Shown in pieces: positions 5,553 to 6,835 of a DNA stretch of 6,835 nt. The notes beneath the pieces were generated by a model, which saw only the letters and a list, made by a program, of their open reading frames with translations, did not search any database and was not told the DNA's origin. The position numbers and the translations under genes are program-made. Positions within the stretch are counted from its first letter, which is position 1. Each line of letters opens with the position of its first letter. The stretch is from an uncultured Caulobacteraceae bacterium (GTDB taxonomy: Bacteria > Pseudomonadota > Alphaproteobacteria > Caulobacterales > Caulobacteraceae), in the NCBI GenBank assembly GCA_903884915.1, contig CAISGS010000357.1:1-6835 (forward strand), given 5' to 3'.

Positions 5553-5588
5553 AGGGTCAGGGCGGCGGTCCTTCTATAACCTGACCCT
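5553..5588 (-). promoter_or_regulatory. Inverted repeat enclosing the ribosome site of the SpsF-type gene
   Basis: On the minus strand AGGGTCAG (5588-5581) and CTGACCCT (5560-5553) are perfect 8-bp arms around a 20-nt loop. The loop contains the Shine-Dalgarno-like AGAAGG (5575-5570), and the 3' arm begins with the CTG that may be the start codon. As RNA this would expose the ribosome site but pair the start codon, a possible translational control hairpin. As DNA it could be an operator. No T-run follows, so it is not a terminator. Confidence 0.4.
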
Positions 5589-5622
5589 TAAAGCACAAAA
5601 GCCTTACCGATTTCTGTTGTCC

Positions 5623-6835
5623 TTACGCGCCCATACTTTCGGCGGTGATGTTGAACAGATCGGCGGAGCCTTGGGTCACGGCGGCGGTCAGGCCAGGGGC
5701 TTGGGCGAGGATATGTTCGCTATAGATGCGGGCAAGCCCGATCTTGGTGCGCCAGTAGGCGGCGTCGCCTTCACCGGCGGCGAGATGACGAGCCGCCGCC
5801 AGAGCGCCCTTGCCGAGCATCCAGCCGCCCATCACATCGCCCAGCAGCTTCAGGTAGGCCGCAGCCCCGGCCAGCGCGTCGGGCTGGGCGTGGCCGCGTC
5901 GCTCGATCAGCCAGCCGGTGGCGGCCTGAACGGCGGCAATGCCGTTTTCCAGACGCGTGCCGACCGTGTGAAGCCAAGCATTGTCGTGGCTCTTGAGCGC
6001 CGAGGCGGTCGGCCAGATGTCGTTGATCAGTTGGCGCACCGCCTCGCCATTGCCCATGGCCAGCTTGCGGCCCATCAGGTCGATGGCTTGGATGCCGTTG
6101 GTGCCTTCATAGATCGGGGCGATCCGAGCGTCGCGATAGTGCTGGGCCGCGCCGGTCTCTTCGACAAAGCCCATACCGCCATGGATCTGAACGCCCATCG
6201 AGGCGACCTCGACACCCACATCGGTGGACCAGGCCTTGGCGACGGGAACGAACAGCTCTTCTCGCAGACGCGCGGCCTCGCGCAGGGCCGGGTCTATGTC
6301 CAACTGGGCCACATCCGCAGCGATGCCGGTGGCGAGACAAATGGCGCGGGCGGCCTCGATACGGGCCTTCATCAGCATCAGCATCCGTCGAACATCAGGA
6401 TGGTCAAAGATGCGGGCGGGATGTTCGCCCGTCCAAGCGGAGCGGCCCTGCTTGCGCTCGACCGCATAGGCCAGAGCCCCCTGATAGGCGCGCTCGGCAA
6501 TGCCGACGCCCTGCATGCCGACATTGAGACGGGCGGCATTCATCATGGTGAACATGTGGGCGAGGCCCTGACCCTCTTGCCCGACCAGTTCGGCCTTTGC
6601 GCCTTCAAACAGCATGATGCAGGTGGGCGAGGCGTGGATGCCCAGCTTGTGCTCGATGCCGCCGGGGCGCACATCGTTGGCAGCGCCGAGGCTTCCGTCT
6701 TCGGCGGTCAGATATTTGGGGGCGAGGAACAGGGATATGCCCTTCACGCCCTCGGGCGCACCGGGCAGTCGGGCCAGCACCAGATGGACGATATTGTCGG
6801 CCACATCATGGTCGCCCCAGGTGATATAAATCTTC
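5623..6835 (-). CDS. Acyl-CoA dehydrogenase, long form with extra C-terminal domain, 5' end cut off by window edge
   Basis: The frame is open from the right window edge to the TAA at 5623-5625, showing about 403 C-terminal residues. The reading KIYITWGDHDVADNIVHLV at the edge continues upstream, so the in-frame GTG at 6804 is internal and not the start. This is an FAD flavoenzyme that forms the 2,3 double bond of an acyl-CoA and passes electrons to electron-transfer flavoprotein. Family marks are GIEHKLGIHASPT, MFTMMNAARLNVGMQGVGIA, YAVERKQGR, GVQIHGGMGFVEETG and HYRDARIAPIYEGTNGIQA. The glutamate of IYEGTNG (codon 6106-6108) aligns with the catalytic base of MCAD-type enzymes. The roughly 140 residues after it match the extra domain of the approximately 590-residue FadE/DmdC-like subgroup. 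The substrate (fatty acyl-CoA or 3-methylmercaptopropionyl-CoA) cannot be decided here. The next gene on the strand starts about 65-80 nt downstream. Confidence 0.95.
   Translation of the reverse strand, partial: KIYITWGDHDVADNIVHLVLARLPGAPEGVKGISLFLAPKYLTAEDGSLGAANDVRPGGIEHKLGIHASPTCIMLFEGAKAELVGQEGQGLAHMFTMMNAARLNVGMQGVGIAERAYQGALAYAVERKQGRSAWTGEHPARIFDHPDVRRMLMLMKARIEAARAICLATGIAADVAQLDIDPALREAARLREELFVPVAKAWSTDVGVEVASMGVQIHGGMGFVEETGAAQHYRDARIAPIYEGTNGIQAIDLMGRKLAMGNGEAVRQLINDIWPTASALKSHDNAWLHTVGTRLENGIAAVQAATGWLIERRGHAQPDALAGAAAYLKLLGDVMGGWMLGKGALAAARHLAAGEGDAAYWRTKIGLARIYSEHILAQAPGLTAAVTQGSADLFNITAESMGA

Noticed and set aside
5589..5622. Intrinsic terminator after the acyl-CoA dehydrogenase
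   Set aside because: Only a 4-bp stem with a wobble pair can be drawn (AGGC/GCTT), with no T-run after it.
5627..5634. Third copy of the octamer GCGCCCAT
   Set aside because: It encodes the last residues of the acyl-CoA dehydrogenase and has no second arm; treated as chance.
6805..6835. GTG at 6804 as the true start of the acyl-CoA dehydrogenase
   Set aside because: The family sequence KIYITWGDHD continues in frame upstream to the window edge, so the GTG is an internal valine codon.

Overview
The window looks like chromosomal DNA of a GC-rich alphaproteobacterium. The evidence is dense packing, GC-rich codon use, a 3-Cys MsrA, a long-form acyl-CoA dehydrogenase with the extra C-terminal domain, and a PseH-type sugar acetyltransferase of the kind used in flagellin glycosylation. 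A member of the Caulobacterales is plausible, but that is inference and no 16S or other taxonomic marker is present. No phage genes, transposase, integrase or CRISPR array are visible.

Layout: (1) Bases 1-340, minus strand, hold the N-terminal 113 residues of a conserved protein cut by the left window edge. (2) Bases 341-481 are a divergent intergenic region with a perfect 17-bp palindrome just upstream of higB. (3) Bases 482-1908, plus strand, hold two complete type II toxin-antitoxin modules in a row: HigB-HigA (toxin first, 11-nt overlap) and a FitA/VapB-FitB/VapC pair (antitoxin first, 14-nt overlap). (4) Bases 1937-2026, minus strand, hold tRNA-Ser(GGA) with an encoded CCA, its 3' end facing the toxin-antitoxin block. 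(5) Bases 2179-2887, plus strand, hold msrA with a good sigma-70-type promoter. (6) Bases 2884-6835, minus strand, hold four genes transcribed right to left: a 5'-truncated acyl-CoA dehydrogenase, a SpsF-type nucleotidyltransferase, PseH, and a KgtP-like 2-oxoglutarate permease. msrA and kgtP converge, and their stop codons overlap within one CTAG.

How the genes relate: the two toxin-antitoxin modules beside a tRNA 3' end look like a small accessory patch between housekeeping genes. The SpsF-type enzyme and PseH form a tight two-gene unit (18-nt gap, strong ribosome site) and probably act in synthesis or activation of a pseudaminic-acid-like or related amino sugar. The flanking acyl-CoA dehydrogenase and dicarboxylate permease have no obvious pathway link to them. 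msrA (repair of oxidised methionine) stands alone.

No gene-scale novel system was found. The most interesting small-scale signals are the palindrome upstream of higB with a second half-site 69 bp away, and an 8-bp inverted repeat that would place the ribosome site of the SpsF-type gene in a hairpin loop and a possible CUG start codon in its stem. No gene-free stretch exceeds 300 bases; the longest (2027-2221, 195 bases) holds the msrA promoter and nothing else I can recognise.
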